Notes: a model not told the origin generated them from the letters alone. Numbered from the stretch's first letter, positions 7,961 through 16,954 are shown. The stretch: DNA of 64,000 bases from Candidatus Acidianus copahuensis (GCF_000632495.1 NZ_JFZT01000047.1:23481-87480), one strand, 5' to 3'. A program made the numbers and translations.

Positions 7961-9783
7961 AGATAATGGGTATAGATATAGAGCCAGGAAGTAGTCCGTC
8001 GTCTATCTATCAAGCAAAATATGCTGTTGCATTAGTTGATGAAAAAGGCGATTTAATTAATAAATGGGAAGAGATAGGATTAGCTAGAATTATAAGATTA
8101 GTCTGGGAAAGCGATGTAAATCTAATAGCTACAGATAACGTCTATGAATTAGGAGAAAATGATAGAGATGTCATAAAATTTGTATCTCTTCTCCCCGACG
8201 GGACTCAATTAGTCCAGGTAACATACAAGGATGGCAGATTTTACGATCTAAAGGATGTAGCTAAAATGTTTGGCGTAGACGTTCAAGGAAAACCAACTTC
8301 AAGTAAAACCGCGTATCTTGTAGCTCTTTTAGCAAGTAAGGGAGCAGGTACAAATCTAAAATTAACAGAGAATAAGACTAAAATAATAATATCTAGAGGA
8401 AGGCATCCTGGACATGGTGGAATGAGCGCTAACCGATTCAAGAGACATATAAGAGGATTATTGTTAAGAGTTTTTAAGGAAACAAAAGAATCTCTGGATA
8501 AACATAATTTTGACTATGATGTAATAGTCAAAAGAACTAAAGCCGGCCTAGAAAGTGCTACTTTTATAGTATACACATCCAGAGAAAATCTATATGGCAT
8601 AGTAAAAAGAATGACTGGTCATGATCTGAAAGTAGATATAAGACCGGTTTATAAATCTAGAATTGAATTTGAAGTAAAAAGAAGGGTCAAAAAACCTCTT
8701 ATAGTAGGAATAGATCCGGGTTTAGAAGTAGGCATTTCTATTATAGATATCCATGGAAATCCGATAACATTAACTACTAAAAGATCTATAGATAGAGAAG
8801 AGATTATATCTTTAATTTCAGAAAAAGGAAATGCGGTAATAATTGCTACCGATGTTTATCCACCTCCAGATGCTGTGAAAAAGATCAGTGGAATTTTGAA
8901 AGCAAAGATATACTATCCAGAGAAATCAATGAGTGTCGAAGAAAAGCAGGAATTGCTTAATTATTTCTGTTCTAAGTTTGGCCTTTCAATAACAGATGTA
9001 CATATTAGAGATTCTCTAGCAGCAGCACTAAAGGCATATCGAGAGTTAGAGAGGAAGCTAAATCAAACTAGTTCTATTCTTGAAAGACTTGACTTAGACC
9101 TAGATAACGAAGCCGTATATAGATGCGTTATAGAAGGGAATACAATAGCTGAGTGTGTAGAAAAGGAAATAGAGAAAAAAATAGATTTCGATAAAAACAA
9201 CATAATAGAGAGAAAAGTAGTCCAAGAAAATCGACCAAAATCTCAGAGGACTAGTGACTACGATATTTTAATGCTTAGACATGAAAATAACAGACTTCGA
9301 AGAACAATTTCGGCACTATTCAAGGAAAAATACATACTAGAAAAAAGAATAGATGAATTAAAATCTGAATTTAATGTTGAAATACAAAGAGATAGAAAAG
9401 TTTACCAATTAACATTAGAAATTGAACAAAAAAATAAAGAAATAGAAAATCTTAATAAATATAAGAATAACTTGGAAAACGAATCTAAGAAGTTAAGGGA
9501 AGTAATAGAAAATCTTGTAGATGGAAAAGCAACAATAATAAGAAATCACGGAATTATACATCTAGAGAATGGTAAGATTAAAGCCTTGGAAGAAGAAATA
9601 AACCCAGCTATAGTTGAATTCATGAACAACGAAATTATTATAGTAGATAATAATCTAATAAGAGATCTAAAAATTCTTGAAAAAGAGAAAGAGAATAATA
9701 TAGAAATAGACAACAAAAAAATGAAAAACATAATCGACGAATACAGAAAAGAAAAACTAAAACATGGAAACTTTACCGTCTAA
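7957..9783 (+). CDS. DUF460 protein with RNase H-fold domains and coiled coil
   Basis: 608 residues. Residues 1-230 hold a first region with an acidic strand (IMGIDIEPG). A second RNase H/RuvC-like fold begins at IVGIDPGLEVGISIID (near 250) and includes ATDVYPPP and RDSLAAALKAY, which would supply acidic residues. A coiled coil spans about 430-525 and a small C-terminal domain follows. The family (DUF460, COG2433) is archaeal and predicted to be nucleic-acid processing; no activity is established as far as I know. It starts inside the rio2 stop codon with GGGGG 4 bases upstream, and its 3' end overlaps the convergent SAM synthetase gene by 27 bases. Confidence 0.88.
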   Translation: MKIMGIDIEPGSSPSSIYQAKYAVALVDEKGDLINKWEEIGLARIIRLVWESDVNLIATDNVYELGENDRDVIKFVSLLPDGTQLVQVTYKDGRFYDLKDVAKMFGVDVQGKPTSSKTAYLVALLASKGAGTNLKLTENKTKIIISRGRHPGHGGMSANRFKRHIRGLLLRVFKETKESLDKHNFDYDVIVKRTKAGLESATFIVYTSRENLYGIVKRMTGHDLKVDIRPVYKSRIEFEVKRRVKKPLIVGIDPGLEVGISIIDIHGNPITLTTKRSIDREEIISLISEKGNAVIIATDVYPPPDAVKKISGILKAKIYYPEKSMSVEEKQELLNYFCSKFGLSITDVHIRDSLAAALKAYRELERKLNQTSSILERLDLDLDNEAVYRCVIEGNTIAECVEKEIEKKIDFDKNNIIERKVVQENRPKSQRTSDYDILMLRHENNRLRRTISALFKEKYILEKRIDELKSEFNVEIQRDRKVYQLTLEIEQKNKEIENLNKYKNNLENESKKLREVIENLVDGKATIIRNHGIIHLENGKIKALEEEINPAIVEFMNNEIIIVDNNLIRDLKILEKEKENNIEIDNKKMKNIIDEYRKEKLKHGNFTV

Positions 9784-10971
9784 TATTAACTCTGTAACCT
9801 TTGTATAGGAGTCTAGATATTCGTCAACTATACCACTAATCTCGTTCTTTATATCATCAGTTAATTTTCCATCCTCAGCACTTACTTCCACATTTATTAC
9901 CAAAGGATCATTTATAGGCCTACCTATTTGACCCAATACTTCTACCTGCACGTTATGAACTTTAACGTTCTGCTTTATTTTTTGAGCTATTAATGAAGCC
10001 ATAATGTTATAAATCTTGCCAACATGATTAACTGGATTCTTTCCAGCAGTAGCCTCAAGAGACATTGGTCTCATTGGTGTAATTAGACCAACTCCTCTAT
10101 TACCTCTTCCAGTCATTCCATCATCTCCGTGCTCAGCAGAAGTACCAGTGACAGTTAAGTAATAAATACCTTGTTCTATTCTATCTCCTGTATTGATATT
10201 TACTTTAACATCAAAATTAGGTGCTAATTTTGATGCTAAATCTAGTACCTTTTGCTTTACTTCGTCCTTAACTGCCAGATAATGATTAACGTCTTCTACT
10301 AATTGGCTTATTGTAGCCATAGCTACTGTTAGATATATTTCCTTTTCTTTCCTTAAGCCCATTACTTTTATATCTTCTCCTACTTCAGGATGCTTCATCT
10401 TAAAATCTCTACTATTTAAAAGTCTCTCCGTTGAGTATACCATATTCTCCAAAGTGGAAAAAGGATAGAAACCAACACCAAAACTCGTATCATTAGATAA
10501 TGGAATCGTTTTTTTGCCTTTATCGAATATACCTATTAAGTCTGTAGAACCTTTTCCTATTTTATAATCTACTACTACATGTTTCTCAGGATCAAGATAT
10601 CTGAAGTTGTTTTTTATCCACTCCTTAACGCTTTCTATTACTATTGTACCTACTGGTACGTTGTCTACTCCATCATCCGTCCTAACCTCTGTCGTTGCCC
10701 TGCCAGCTACAATTACATAGATAGGTTGTAAAACTTGTCCACCCTTAAATATAGGCGTTGTCTGACCTCCAACAACCAAAGTCTTATCTAGATTATGATG
10801 AAGAATTATCCCATATTTCTTCAAATAGTAAAGAGATAACTTTCTACTTGATTCCTCCGAGGCAGAATCTGCAATATAGTCTGGATGTCCTGTTCCCTTT
10901 CTTTCAGCGAGTTCTACAGGCAACTGATCCATATCCTGAACTCTCGCTAATTCAACAACCACGTTTTTCAT
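9757..10971 (-). CDS. mat: S-adenosylmethionine synthetase, archaeal type
   Basis: Makes S-adenosylmethionine from methionine and ATP, feeding the many methyltransferases of this region. 404 residues, the normal size of the archaeal MAT family, which is only distantly related to bacterial MetK. Recognisable segments are ERKGTGHPDYIADSASEESS near residue 23, GTSAEHGDDGMTGRGNR near 280 and MRPMSLEATAGKNPVNHVGK near 305. It lies downstream of the Sm protein gene in the same direction, with a gap of about 25 bases. Confidence 0.96.
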   Translation of the reverse strand: MKNVVVELARVQDMDQLPVELAERKGTGHPDYIADSASEESSRKLSLYYLKKYGIILHHNLDKTLVVGGQTTPIFKGGQVLQPIYVIVAGRATTEVRTDDGVDNVPVGTIVIESVKEWIKNNFRYLDPEKHVVVDYKIGKGSTDLIGIFDKGKKTIPLSNDTSFGVGFYPFSTLENMVYSTERLLNSRDFKMKHPEVGEDIKVMGLRKEKEIYLTVAMATISQLVEDVNHYLAVKDEVKQKVLDLASKLAPNFDVKVNINTGDRIEQGIYYLTVTGTSAEHGDDGMTGRGNRGVGLITPMRPMSLEATAGKNPVNHVGKIYNIMASLIAQKIKQNVKVHNVQVEVLGQIGRPINDPLVINVEVSAEDGKLTDDIKNEISGIVDEYLDSYTKVTELILDGKVSMF

Positions 10972-10996
10972 TACAACTCACTGAGCTATTTGGTCT

Positions 10997-11266
10997 TTAA
11001 ATTTTTTTATCCTTATCCATTATTGTCTCATAATCTACACTAATAAAGAGAATGTTACTTCCTCTAATAAGAACTCTACCGTATTTGGCAACAGGATCTG
11101 AAGTTCCCTCCCTAAGCTCTAAACAGTCTCTAAGGACTAAATTCATCGTTCCATCTGTTTGCTCAAGCTTTCCTATGTATTCTGAACCATCCTTTAGTTT
11201 CACAAGGACCACTCTATTCATTGCTGTTTTAATATTCTTTAGAGGATTCTCTACTTTTGCTTGCAA
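10997..11266 (-). CDS. Sm-like archaeal protein (Lsm/SmAP)
   Basis: Forms ring oligomers that bind U-rich RNA. Sm1 motif (VVLVKLKDGSEYIGKLEQTDGTMNLVL) and Sm2 motif (VLIRGSNILFIS) are both present in an 89-residue protein. I choose TTG at 11264-11266 rather than the ATG at 11293. A minus-strand TATA box (TTTTATATG, around 11303-11309) predicts a transcript start near 11279, which lies inside a frame begun at 11293. GAGGG (11273-11277) sits 6 bases before the TTG. Confidence 0.9.
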   Translation of the reverse strand: MQAKVENPLKNIKTAMNRVVLVKLKDGSEYIGKLEQTDGTMNLVLRDCLELREGTSDPVAKYGRVLIRGSNILFISVDYETIMDKDKKI

Positions 11267-11302
11267 AATAATCCCTCTTTCATAACAGATCATTAAAACT
11301 CA

Positions 11303-11309
11303 TATAAAA
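11303..11309 (-). promoter_or_regulatory. TATA box of the Sm-protein gene
   Basis: TTTTATA read on the minus strand. Transcription about 26 bases downstream would begin near 11279, giving a short leader that contains the GAGGG ribosome-binding site of the TTG start at 11266. This site decides the start of the Sm gene. Confidence 0.5.
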
Positions 11310-11370
11310 GAATGACTTACCATAAATCAGCCAAAAGGCTTATCAACACTAAATCAAACCACTCGTATTC

Positions 11371-11682
11371 ATGGAACTAGTAGTAACAGATCCAGAGGAT
11401 ATCTTAAATATCGTCATTGCACTATCTTCCATGACTAGGATAAATATACTTAAACTTGTAGCAAATGAACCAAAGAGTATAACAGAAATAAGCGACGAAT
11501 TAAGAATGACTAAAGGCAATATTAGCTCTCAGGTAGCTAACCTAGAGCAAGCTGGATTAATCGAAATAAACTATGAAAACGGAAATAAGGGAATAAGGAA
11601 AACTATAAAAAACAAATATAATAGAATAGTTATTATAATAAATGAAAATCAAGTTGATGATGCTGCTATCAAAAATCCTTGA
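11371..11682 (+). CDS. ArsR-type winged-helix transcriptional regulator
   Basis: 103 residues, one HTH domain: helices in SSMTRINILKLVANEP and SITEISDELRMTKGNISSQVANLEQAGLI, then a wing and a beta-rich tail. The pattern matches the ArsR/MarR-like single-domain regulators common in Sulfolobales; no metal-binding cysteines are present, so it is not a classical metal sensor. It is monocistronic and its 3' end overlaps the convergent pyrG gene by 34 bases. Targets unknown. Confidence 0.88.
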   Translation: MELVVTDPEDILNIVIALSSMTRINILKLVANEPKSITEISDELRMTKGNISSQVANLEQAGLIEINYENGNKGIRKTIKNKYNRIVIIINENQVDDAAIKNP

Positions 11683-13241
11683 AACAGAGGGGCAGGATTT
11701 AGTGGTCTACTCTTAAACTCTGGATGTGCTTGTGTAGCTACAAAGAATTTGTGGTTCTTAAGTTCTATCATTTCAACTAATCCTGATTCACTTACACCAG
11801 ATATTATAAGACCTGCATCTTGGAGCTTATCCACATATCCTGGATTAACTTCATATCTATGTCTATGCCTCTCATAGATCTCATGATTTCTGTATAATTC
11901 ATAAGCAATTGTGCCTTCTTTTAGAATTATTTTTTGTGCTCCTAGTCTCATTGTACCACCTACCTGTATGACTCTCTTTTGCTCATCTAGAAGTGTAACA
12001 ACAGGATGAGAAGTGTTTGGATCTACTTCTGTTGTATTAGCATCTTTTAGACCTAATACATTTCTAGCGAATTCCACAATTGCAAGTTGTAGACCATAAC
12101 AGATTCCTAGATACGGAATATTGTTTTCCCTAGCGTATTTAATCGCGTTTATCTTTCCCTCAATCCCTCTTGCACCAAATCCTGGAAGAACTATAATCCC
12201 ATTAACCTTTGATAAGACTTCTGCAGGATTCTTAGTCTCTAGATCAGTAGACTCTATCCATATAAGATTTGGCTTAATTCCTAAGAAAGCTGCAGCATGG
12301 TATAAAGCCTCTTTAATGCTTAAGTAGCTATCCTTTAATCTTGTATATTTGCCTACTAAAGCTATATTTACATTTTTTTTCCCATCATTCAAAGATGCTA
12401 CAAAACTATTCCATTGACTTAAATCTACAGATTTTTCTGGATAATTAAGCTTAAAAAGTATTTTTAATGGTAAGCCCTCTTTTTCTAGGATAAGTGGAAC
12501 TTCATAAGCTGATTTCACATCGAAGTTAGAGAAAATATACTCTGGTTTGACGTTAGTAAATAATGCTATTTTTTTCTTAGTTTCATCATCTAGTTGCACA
12601 GTAGATCTACCTATTATTATGTCAGGCTGTATTCCTATTCTACGTAGCTCCTGGACACTATGTTGTAGTGGTTTTGTCTTAAGTTCGCCCGTAACTTCAA
12701 GATATTCTACAAGAGCAACATGGACAAAAACTATATTTCCCTCTTCCTCTTCTAATTTCATTTGTCTTACTGCCTCTAAAAATGGTAGACTCTCAATGTC
12801 TCCTACAGTACCCCCAATTTCAACTATAACAATATCTACATTTTCTAAGTCAGTTACATTGCGAATCATCCTTTTAATCTCATCGGTAACGTGAGGAATT
12901 ATCTGTACTGTTTGTCCGAGATATTGACCTTCGCGCTCTTTTCTTATAACTTCAAAGTAAACTTTACCTGCCGTAACATTGTTATGTTTACTCATGTTTA
13001 TATCTAGAAAACGTTCGTAATGGCCAAGATCCAAATCTGTTTCTGCACCGTCATCGGTTACAAATACCTCTCCATGCATGTACGGATTCATAGTACCGGC
13101 ATCTACGTTTATATAAGGATCTACTTTTACAACAGTTACTTTATAGCCTCGTTGTTTTAAAAGTAGGCCGATCGACGCTGCTACTGTACCTTTTCCTACA
13201 CTAGAAAGTACTCCACCTGTTACTATAATGTATTTAACCAC
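11649..13241 (-). CDS. pyrG: CTP synthase
   Basis: Converts UTP to CTP with glutamine and ATP. 530 residues: synthetase domain with the N-terminal P-loop VTGGVLSSVGKGTVAASIG (residues 7-25), DPYINVDAGTM and HGEVFVTDDGAETDLDLGHYERF, and a class I glutamine amidotransferase domain with the nucleophile in GICYGLQLA (near 377) and the catalytic HPEF near the C-terminus. Start is GTG at 13241 with no in-frame ATG near. It is divergent from the hexulose-phosphate synthase gene. Confidence 0.97.
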   Translation of the reverse strand: MVKYIIVTGGVLSSVGKGTVAASIGLLLKQRGYKVTVVKVDPYINVDAGTMNPYMHGEVFVTDDGAETDLDLGHYERFLDINMSKHNNVTAGKVYFEVIRKEREGQYLGQTVQIIPHVTDEIKRMIRNVTDLENVDIVIVEIGGTVGDIESLPFLEAVRQMKLEEEEGNIVFVHVALVEYLEVTGELKTKPLQHSVQELRRIGIQPDIIIGRSTVQLDDETKKKIALFTNVKPEYIFSNFDVKSAYEVPLILEKEGLPLKILFKLNYPEKSVDLSQWNSFVASLNDGKKNVNIALVGKYTRLKDSYLSIKEALYHAAAFLGIKPNLIWIESTDLETKNPAEVLSKVNGIIVLPGFGARGIEGKINAIKYARENNIPYLGICYGLQLAIVEFARNVLGLKDANTTEVDPNTSHPVVTLLDEQKRVIQVGGTMRLGAQKIILKEGTIAYELYRNHEIYERHRHRYEVNPGYVDKLQDAGLIISGVSESGLVEMIELKNHKFFVATQAHPEFKSRPLNPAPLFQGFLIAASST

Positions 13242-13331
13242 TTAATAATCACAGTAATGAAGAATCTCAAGTCTAGATTAAAAATTCTTTTATAGATTAA
13301 CTTAATTATTACCATATCCTCATTTACATCG

Positions 13332-14027
13332 ATGAGAAGGGAAGATCTTTTAAACTTGTTAAAGTCTAAAAAACATCTGCAGGTAGCATTAGACTTTATC
13401 AATATTAACGATGCAATAAGGGTAGCGGATTCCGCTAGAAAAGGTGGAGCAGATATAATAGAAGCTGGAACTCCTTTAGTTAAGGCTGAAGGAATCCACG
13501 GACTTTTAACGTTAAGGGAAAATCATAAGGATGCTATTTTATTAGCAGACACTAAGACAGCCGATGCAGGAGACGTCGAAGCCGTTATAGCTTATAAAGG
13601 TGGAGCTAATATAATGACGGTACTCGGATTAATGGATGACTCCACTATTGAGTCTGCCGTAAAAAAAGCTAAGGAACTAAACCTTCTAGTACAAGTTGAT
13701 CTAATTAATATAAAAGAACCAATCGAGAGAGCTAAGGAAATTAATGAACTTGGGGCGGATATAGTGGGCCTTCATGTGGGTTTAGACGTGCAAAAATCAA
13801 GAGGAATTACGATAACATCACTTAAAGATGAAATAAGGGAAATAGGGAAGTATTCGATAGTATCAGTTGCTGGTGGAATAAATGAAAAAAATGTGATAGA
13901 CCTAGTAGACTTACCAATAAGCATTTACGTAGTTGGAGGCGCGATAACCAAAAATCAGAATCCAACAGAGGTCACAAAACATATAGTTAATATAATAAAT
14001 GGGAATACTAATAATAAGGGGGATTAG
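13332..14027 (+). CDS. hps: 3-hexulose-6-phosphate synthase
   Basis: Condenses formaldehyde with ribulose 5-phosphate; in archaea without the oxidative pentose pathway it works in reverse to make ribulose 5-phosphate from fructose 6-phosphate. 231 residues of the OMP-decarboxylase-like TIM barrel, with LQVALDF at the N-terminus, the metal/phosphate signature LADTKTADAGDVEA and the phosphate-binding VSVAGGI and YVVGGAIT. The partner isomerase (PHI) is not in the window. A TATA-like CTTAATTATT about 27 bases upstream suggests a leaderless mRNA. The next gene starts 2 bases after the stop. Confidence 0.92.
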   Translation: MRREDLLNLLKSKKHLQVALDFININDAIRVADSARKGGADIIEAGTPLVKAEGIHGLLTLRENHKDAILLADTKTADAGDVEAVIAYKGGANIMTVLGLMDDSTIESAVKKAKELNLLVQVDLINIKEPIERAKEINELGADIVGLHVGLDVQKSRGITITSLKDEIREIGKYSIVSVAGGINEKNVIDLVDLPISIYVVGGAITKNQNPTEVTKHIVNIINGNTNNKGD

Positions 14028-14028
14028 A

Positions 14029-14511
14029 TTGTCTCAGCCAGGTCAAACAACAAAATCCAAGGAACTTAAAACTATAACTAAACAAGTAATTAGTCCAGGA
14101 GTTATAAATGAAGATAAAAGAAAACTAAAATTACTATATATTATAAATATATTTGGGGGGGTAACAGAAAGAGCACTCATTAGCTTTTTGTATGAAGCCT
14201 CTCAAAAGGGCTTAAATATGGATTATACGTTCAATGTTATTGGAAACAATATATTTAGTCCCTCTGTGAAAGAGGATATAACTTCTCTACTCTATTTAGG
14301 TTTGATAGAAAGTGAGCCAATAGCTAAAAAATTAAAAGTTTCCGCAAATGGAATGGAAATATTAGAGGCTAATCAAAATAATATTGAGGAAGAGTTTAAA
14401 AAACAGTTAAACCAAGTTCTGGAGGAACTAAAAGCAAAAATAACAGCAATAGACGAAGAACAGTCACTTAAACTCAAGTCCGAAAGAAGAAGAAACTATT
14501 ATAGAAGATAA
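14029..14511 (+). CDS. Conserved archaeal protein with probable winged-helix fold
   Basis: 160 residues from the TTG at 14029. I prefer that start to the ATG at 13999 because a GGGGG ribosome-binding site lies 6 bases before it and it begins 2 bases after the hps stop. Central residues (INIFGGVTERALISFLYEA, then LLYLGLIE and LKVSANGMEIL) have the helix pattern of a winged-helix domain; the C-terminal 45 residues are charged and helical. No firm family assignment. Coupled translation with hps is likely, but a functional link is not shown. Confidence 0.75.
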   Translation: MSQPGQTTKSKELKTITKQVISPGVINEDKRKLKLLYIINIFGGVTERALISFLYEASQKGLNMDYTFNVIGNNIFSPSVKEDITSLLYLGLIESEPIAKKLKVSANGMEILEANQNNIEEEFKKQLNQVLEELKAKITAIDEEQSLKLKSERRRNYYRR

Positions 14512-14516
14512 ATTTT

Positions 14517-14930
14517 TTACATCGTAGTAAATGTTCCTCTTCTATTTTGCGTCTGTTGCTCATCTACTAGTGGCCTAGACCAAATTAGCGGATCTAATTT
14601 TCCTTCTTTTCCCAACTTCGTTATGAGTTCTCTAGCTTCGCTTGTATGCCTAACATCTAGCTCTAACAATTGCTCTAATATTCCCCAACTTGTTCTCTTT
14701 ACATCTTCTAACATTTCTTTTGGCATATGCTTAATGATCATAGGATCTTGAAGCCATTGATCGAAGGCTTTTATAGTCCTCATCATATGTTGAAATGCCA
14801 CCCTAGAAGCCAATATTAAATCTAATCTATCCATATCTTTCTCGCTTTTCTCCATATCCTTTATTGTGCTTAGCAACGTCTTCTGCATCTTTATCCATTC
14901 ATCTAAGTTAGATAGAAAGGAATTCTCCAA
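14517..14930 (-). CDS. DUF2153-like conserved crenarchaeal protein
   Basis: 137 residues, almost entirely helical, without recognisable catalytic motifs. It resembles the archaeal family DUF2153, though I am not certain of the name. The start is TTG at 14930: an in-frame stop lies just upstream and GGTGT precedes it at a usable distance. The C-terminal 15 residues (Q/T/R-rich) look disordered. It follows the Trm112-like gene by 46 bases in the same direction. Function unknown. Confidence 0.75.
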   Translation of the reverse strand: MENSFLSNLDEWIKMQKTLLSTIKDMEKSEKDMDRLDLILASRVAFQHMMRTIKAFDQWLQDPMIIKHMPKEMLEDVKRTSWGILEQLLELDVRHTSEARELITKLGKEGKLDPLIWSRPLVDEQQTQNRRGTFTTM

Positions 14931-14976
14931 TGGTTACACCATTTTACAATTCGTTTTCCACATTAATAAGCTCATT

Positions 14977-15369
14977 CTAATTCGTCTTTTCTGTTAAATT
15001 AAATGGTAAACCTTTATTCGTTATGTAGTCAGGAAGATGTTCCTTATTTTTTCTCAGGAATTCGAGGTCTTCGTTACGGTTTCTTAGTTTATCCGGTAAC
15101 ATACGAGGAATTTCATCCGAGATTGGATACCATCTCCCACATTTCTTACAATATAAAACTCCCTCTACAATTTCCTTACGTATACACTCTTCGCAGGGCG
15201 GATTAGGAACATTTTTTACATCAGTTTTCTTATATGCACAATATAATTCACAAAATGGCTTCTTTTGATCTATTGTCCTATTTACTTCTCGCTCTGAAAA
15301 TACTATTAGATCTAATGGAAAGTCTTTACATATAGGACATGCTAATATATCCATTAATCTATACTTCAA
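14977..15369 (-). CDS. Trm112-like zinc-ribbon protein
   Basis: 130 residues. Starts with the Trm112 signature MDILACPICKDFPL and continues with further cysteine pairs (CELYC, CEEC, CKKC) and RWYPISDEIPRMLPD, the typical C-terminal half of the domain. Trm112 proteins activate partner methyltransferases that act on tRNA, rRNA and release factor; the HemK2-like enzyme at 61211-61804 is a likely partner. Two more cysteine pairs than the minimal form suggest an extra zinc site. It overlaps glmM by 4 bases (ATGA). Confidence 0.88.
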   Translation of the reverse strand: MKYRLMDILACPICKDFPLDLIVFSEREVNRTIDQKKPFCELYCAYKKTDVKNVPNPPCEECIRKEIVEGVLYCKKCGRWYPISDEIPRMLPDKLRNRNEDLEFLRKNKEHLPDYITNKGLPFNLTEKTN

Positions 15370-16733
15370 GTCATTCCACCTAATACTTTTACTAGTTCAT
15401 TGGCTAGATTTCTCGCTTTTTCTTCATCTTTAGCCTCTACCATTACTCTAAATATTGGTTCCGTTCCACTCTTTCTCACAAGGAACCAAAAATCGTCTGC
15501 CATTACTTTTATTCCATCGATAGTAACTATCTGACCTTTATCTTTATATATACTGGCTATTTCATCGTAGACTTTTGATGATTGCACATCCTTATTAGTT
15601 ATGTTTACTTTGGTCTTAACCATATAATATTTAGGTAACATATCAAATAGTTGTGCTGACGTAATTCCTTCTATAGCCATCATCTCAAGCATTAATGCAA
15701 AGGACATTGCTCCATCTCTAACGAACTGATGAGCTGGAAATATAAACCCTCCATTCTCTTCAAATCCTGCTATACCACTCTCTTTCATCAAAGTATGAGC
15801 AATATCTACGCTTCCAACTTTAGTCCACTTTACTTCAATTCCGTACTTTGAAAGGAATTGTTGAACTAAAATAGAGCTAGAAACAGCAGTAAAGATTCTT
15901 CTTGGATATTTTTCTTTTGTTGAAGCCCAATAAGACAATAATGTTCCGCTCCTATCCCCCCATTGAACTCTACCTAAGGAATCAATAAAAATAGCTCTAT
16001 CGGCATCTCCATCATGCGCTACCGCTAGATCAACTCCTAACTGTTTTGCTATTCCAGCTGTCTCATTAAGACTCTCAAAAGTCGGTTCTGGAGTTCTAGC
16101 AGGAAATAATGGATCTATATTTGCATTTACAGTGAAGATCTTGCAACCTAGCTCCCTAGCTACTATAGGTGTTGAAATTGAGCCTACACTATTAGCTCCA
16201 TCGATCAGAATTTTAAACCCCTTTGACTTAATTTTTTCTACATCAACGTGAGACAATATTCCTTTTACATATGTGTCTATTATTCTATCATCTTTTTTTA
16301 CATCATAAGTAAGTTTTTTCCAATCCTGAACTAAGAACTTATCTGAGAAAAATATATCTTCGATTTCATTTTCTTTCTCCCTAGAAACTTCAACTCCATC
16401 TCTATCAATAACCTTAATCCCGTTATATTCTGCAGGATTATGGCTCGCTGTTATAATAACACCTGCATCATAGCCTAAAGTCTTTACTCCATATTGAATT
16501 GCCGGCGTAGCTCCAAATCCACCTTCAAATATCTTAACCCCAGTACTTAGTAAACCACTCTCCACTGCTCTACTTATCATATCTCCACCAGCCCTCGCGT
16601 CCCTACCAATCAATATAGTTGAGTCAGAACCAAAAAATGTTCCAACCGCTTTCCCTATCTTAGTTGCAAGTTCAACAGTTAATTCCTTGTTTATTATTCC
16701 TCTAACTCCATCTGTTCCGAATAATTTTCCCAT
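15366..16733 (-). CDS. glmM: Phosphoglucosamine/phosphomannomutase
   Basis: Interconverts hexose 1- and 6-phosphates, supplying sugar nucleotides for glycoprotein and lipid glycans. 455 residues of the alpha-D-phosphohexomutase family: phosphoserine loop TASHNPAEYNGIKV (near residue 95), metal-binding DGDADRA (near 240) and C-terminal RKSGTEPIFRVMVEA phosphate-binding loop. Sulfolobales enzymes of this type act on both glucosamine and mannose phosphates. A TATATATAAAA box (16756-16767) about 27 bases upstream predicts a leaderless mRNA. Confidence 0.94.
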   Translation of the reverse strand: MGKLFGTDGVRGIINKELTVELATKIGKAVGTFFGSDSTILIGRDARAGGDMISRAVESGLLSTGVKIFEGGFGATPAIQYGVKTLGYDAGVIITASHNPAEYNGIKVIDRDGVEVSREKENEIEDIFFSDKFLVQDWKKLTYDVKKDDRIIDTYVKGILSHVDVEKIKSKGFKILIDGANSVGSISTPIVARELGCKIFTVNANIDPLFPARTPEPTFESLNETAGIAKQLGVDLAVAHDGDADRAIFIDSLGRVQWGDRSGTLLSYWASTKEKYPRRIFTAVSSSILVQQFLSKYGIEVKWTKVGSVDIAHTLMKESGIAGFEENGGFIFPAHQFVRDGAMSFALMLEMMAIEGITSAQLFDMLPKYYMVKTKVNITNKDVQSSKVYDEIASIYKDKGQIVTIDGIKVMADDFWFLVRKSGTEPIFRVMVEAKDEEKARNLANELVKVLGGMT

Positions 16734-16755
16734 ACGATAAATAGGCTAGAATTAC

Positions 16756-16767
16756 TTTTATATATAA
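16756..16767 (-). promoter_or_regulatory. TATA box of glmM
   Basis: TTATATATAAAA on the minus strand, centred about 28 bases upstream of the glmM ATG. It directly abuts the D box of the sRNA candidate at 16769-16817, so the sRNA 3' end and the glmM promoter share the same few bases. Confidence 0.6.
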
Positions 16768-16768
16768 C

Positions 16769-16817
16769 TCAGTTTTTCCAGCGATAATCATGTATCATTC
16801 GACCCTCTTTTCATCAT
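16769..16817 (-). ncRNA. C/D-box guide sRNA, canonical spacing
   Basis: Reading the minus strand: box C ATGATGA (16817-16811), 12-nt guide (16810-16799), D' ATGA (16798-16795), 3-nt spacer, C' ATGATTA (16791-16785), 12-nt guide (16784-16773), box D CTGA (16772-16769). Two 12-nt guides and the short D'-C' spacer are exactly the archaeal C/D sRNA layout for 2'-O-methylation by L7Ae, Nop5 and fibrillarin. The C box begins 27 bases after the 3' end of tRNA-iMet with no TATA box of its own, which suggests processing from a tRNA-sRNA transcript. Targets not assigned. Confidence 0.65.
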
Positions 16818-16843
16818 AAGAAATGGAGGCTGGAGATAATAAA

Positions 16844-16918
16844 TAGCGGCGCCTGGATTTGAACCAGGGACCTCAGGGTTATGAGCCCTGCGGCCTTACC
16901 AGGCTGGCCTACGCCGCT
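16844..16918 (-). tRNA. Initiator tRNA-Met (CAT)
   Basis: A 75-nt cloverleaf: acceptor AGCGGCG/CGCCGCT, D stem GGCC/GGCC, anticodon stem CAGGG/CCCTG with loop CTCATAA, T arm CCTGG-TTCAAAT-CCAGG, discriminator A. The A1-U72 pair and three G-C pairs (GGG/CCC) at the bottom of the anticodon stem are the marks of an initiator tRNA rather than elongator Met or Ile-CAU. CCA is not encoded and no intron is present. A TATA-like element (around 16936-16945) lies upstream. Confidence 0.93.
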
Positions 16919-16954
16919 ACTCCATCCAGCCAATACTTACATATATTCTTTCTG

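Noticed and set aside
11267..11293. ATG start of the Sm protein at 11293
   Set aside because: The promoter position puts the transcript start downstream of it, and a TTG with a good ribosome-binding site follows.
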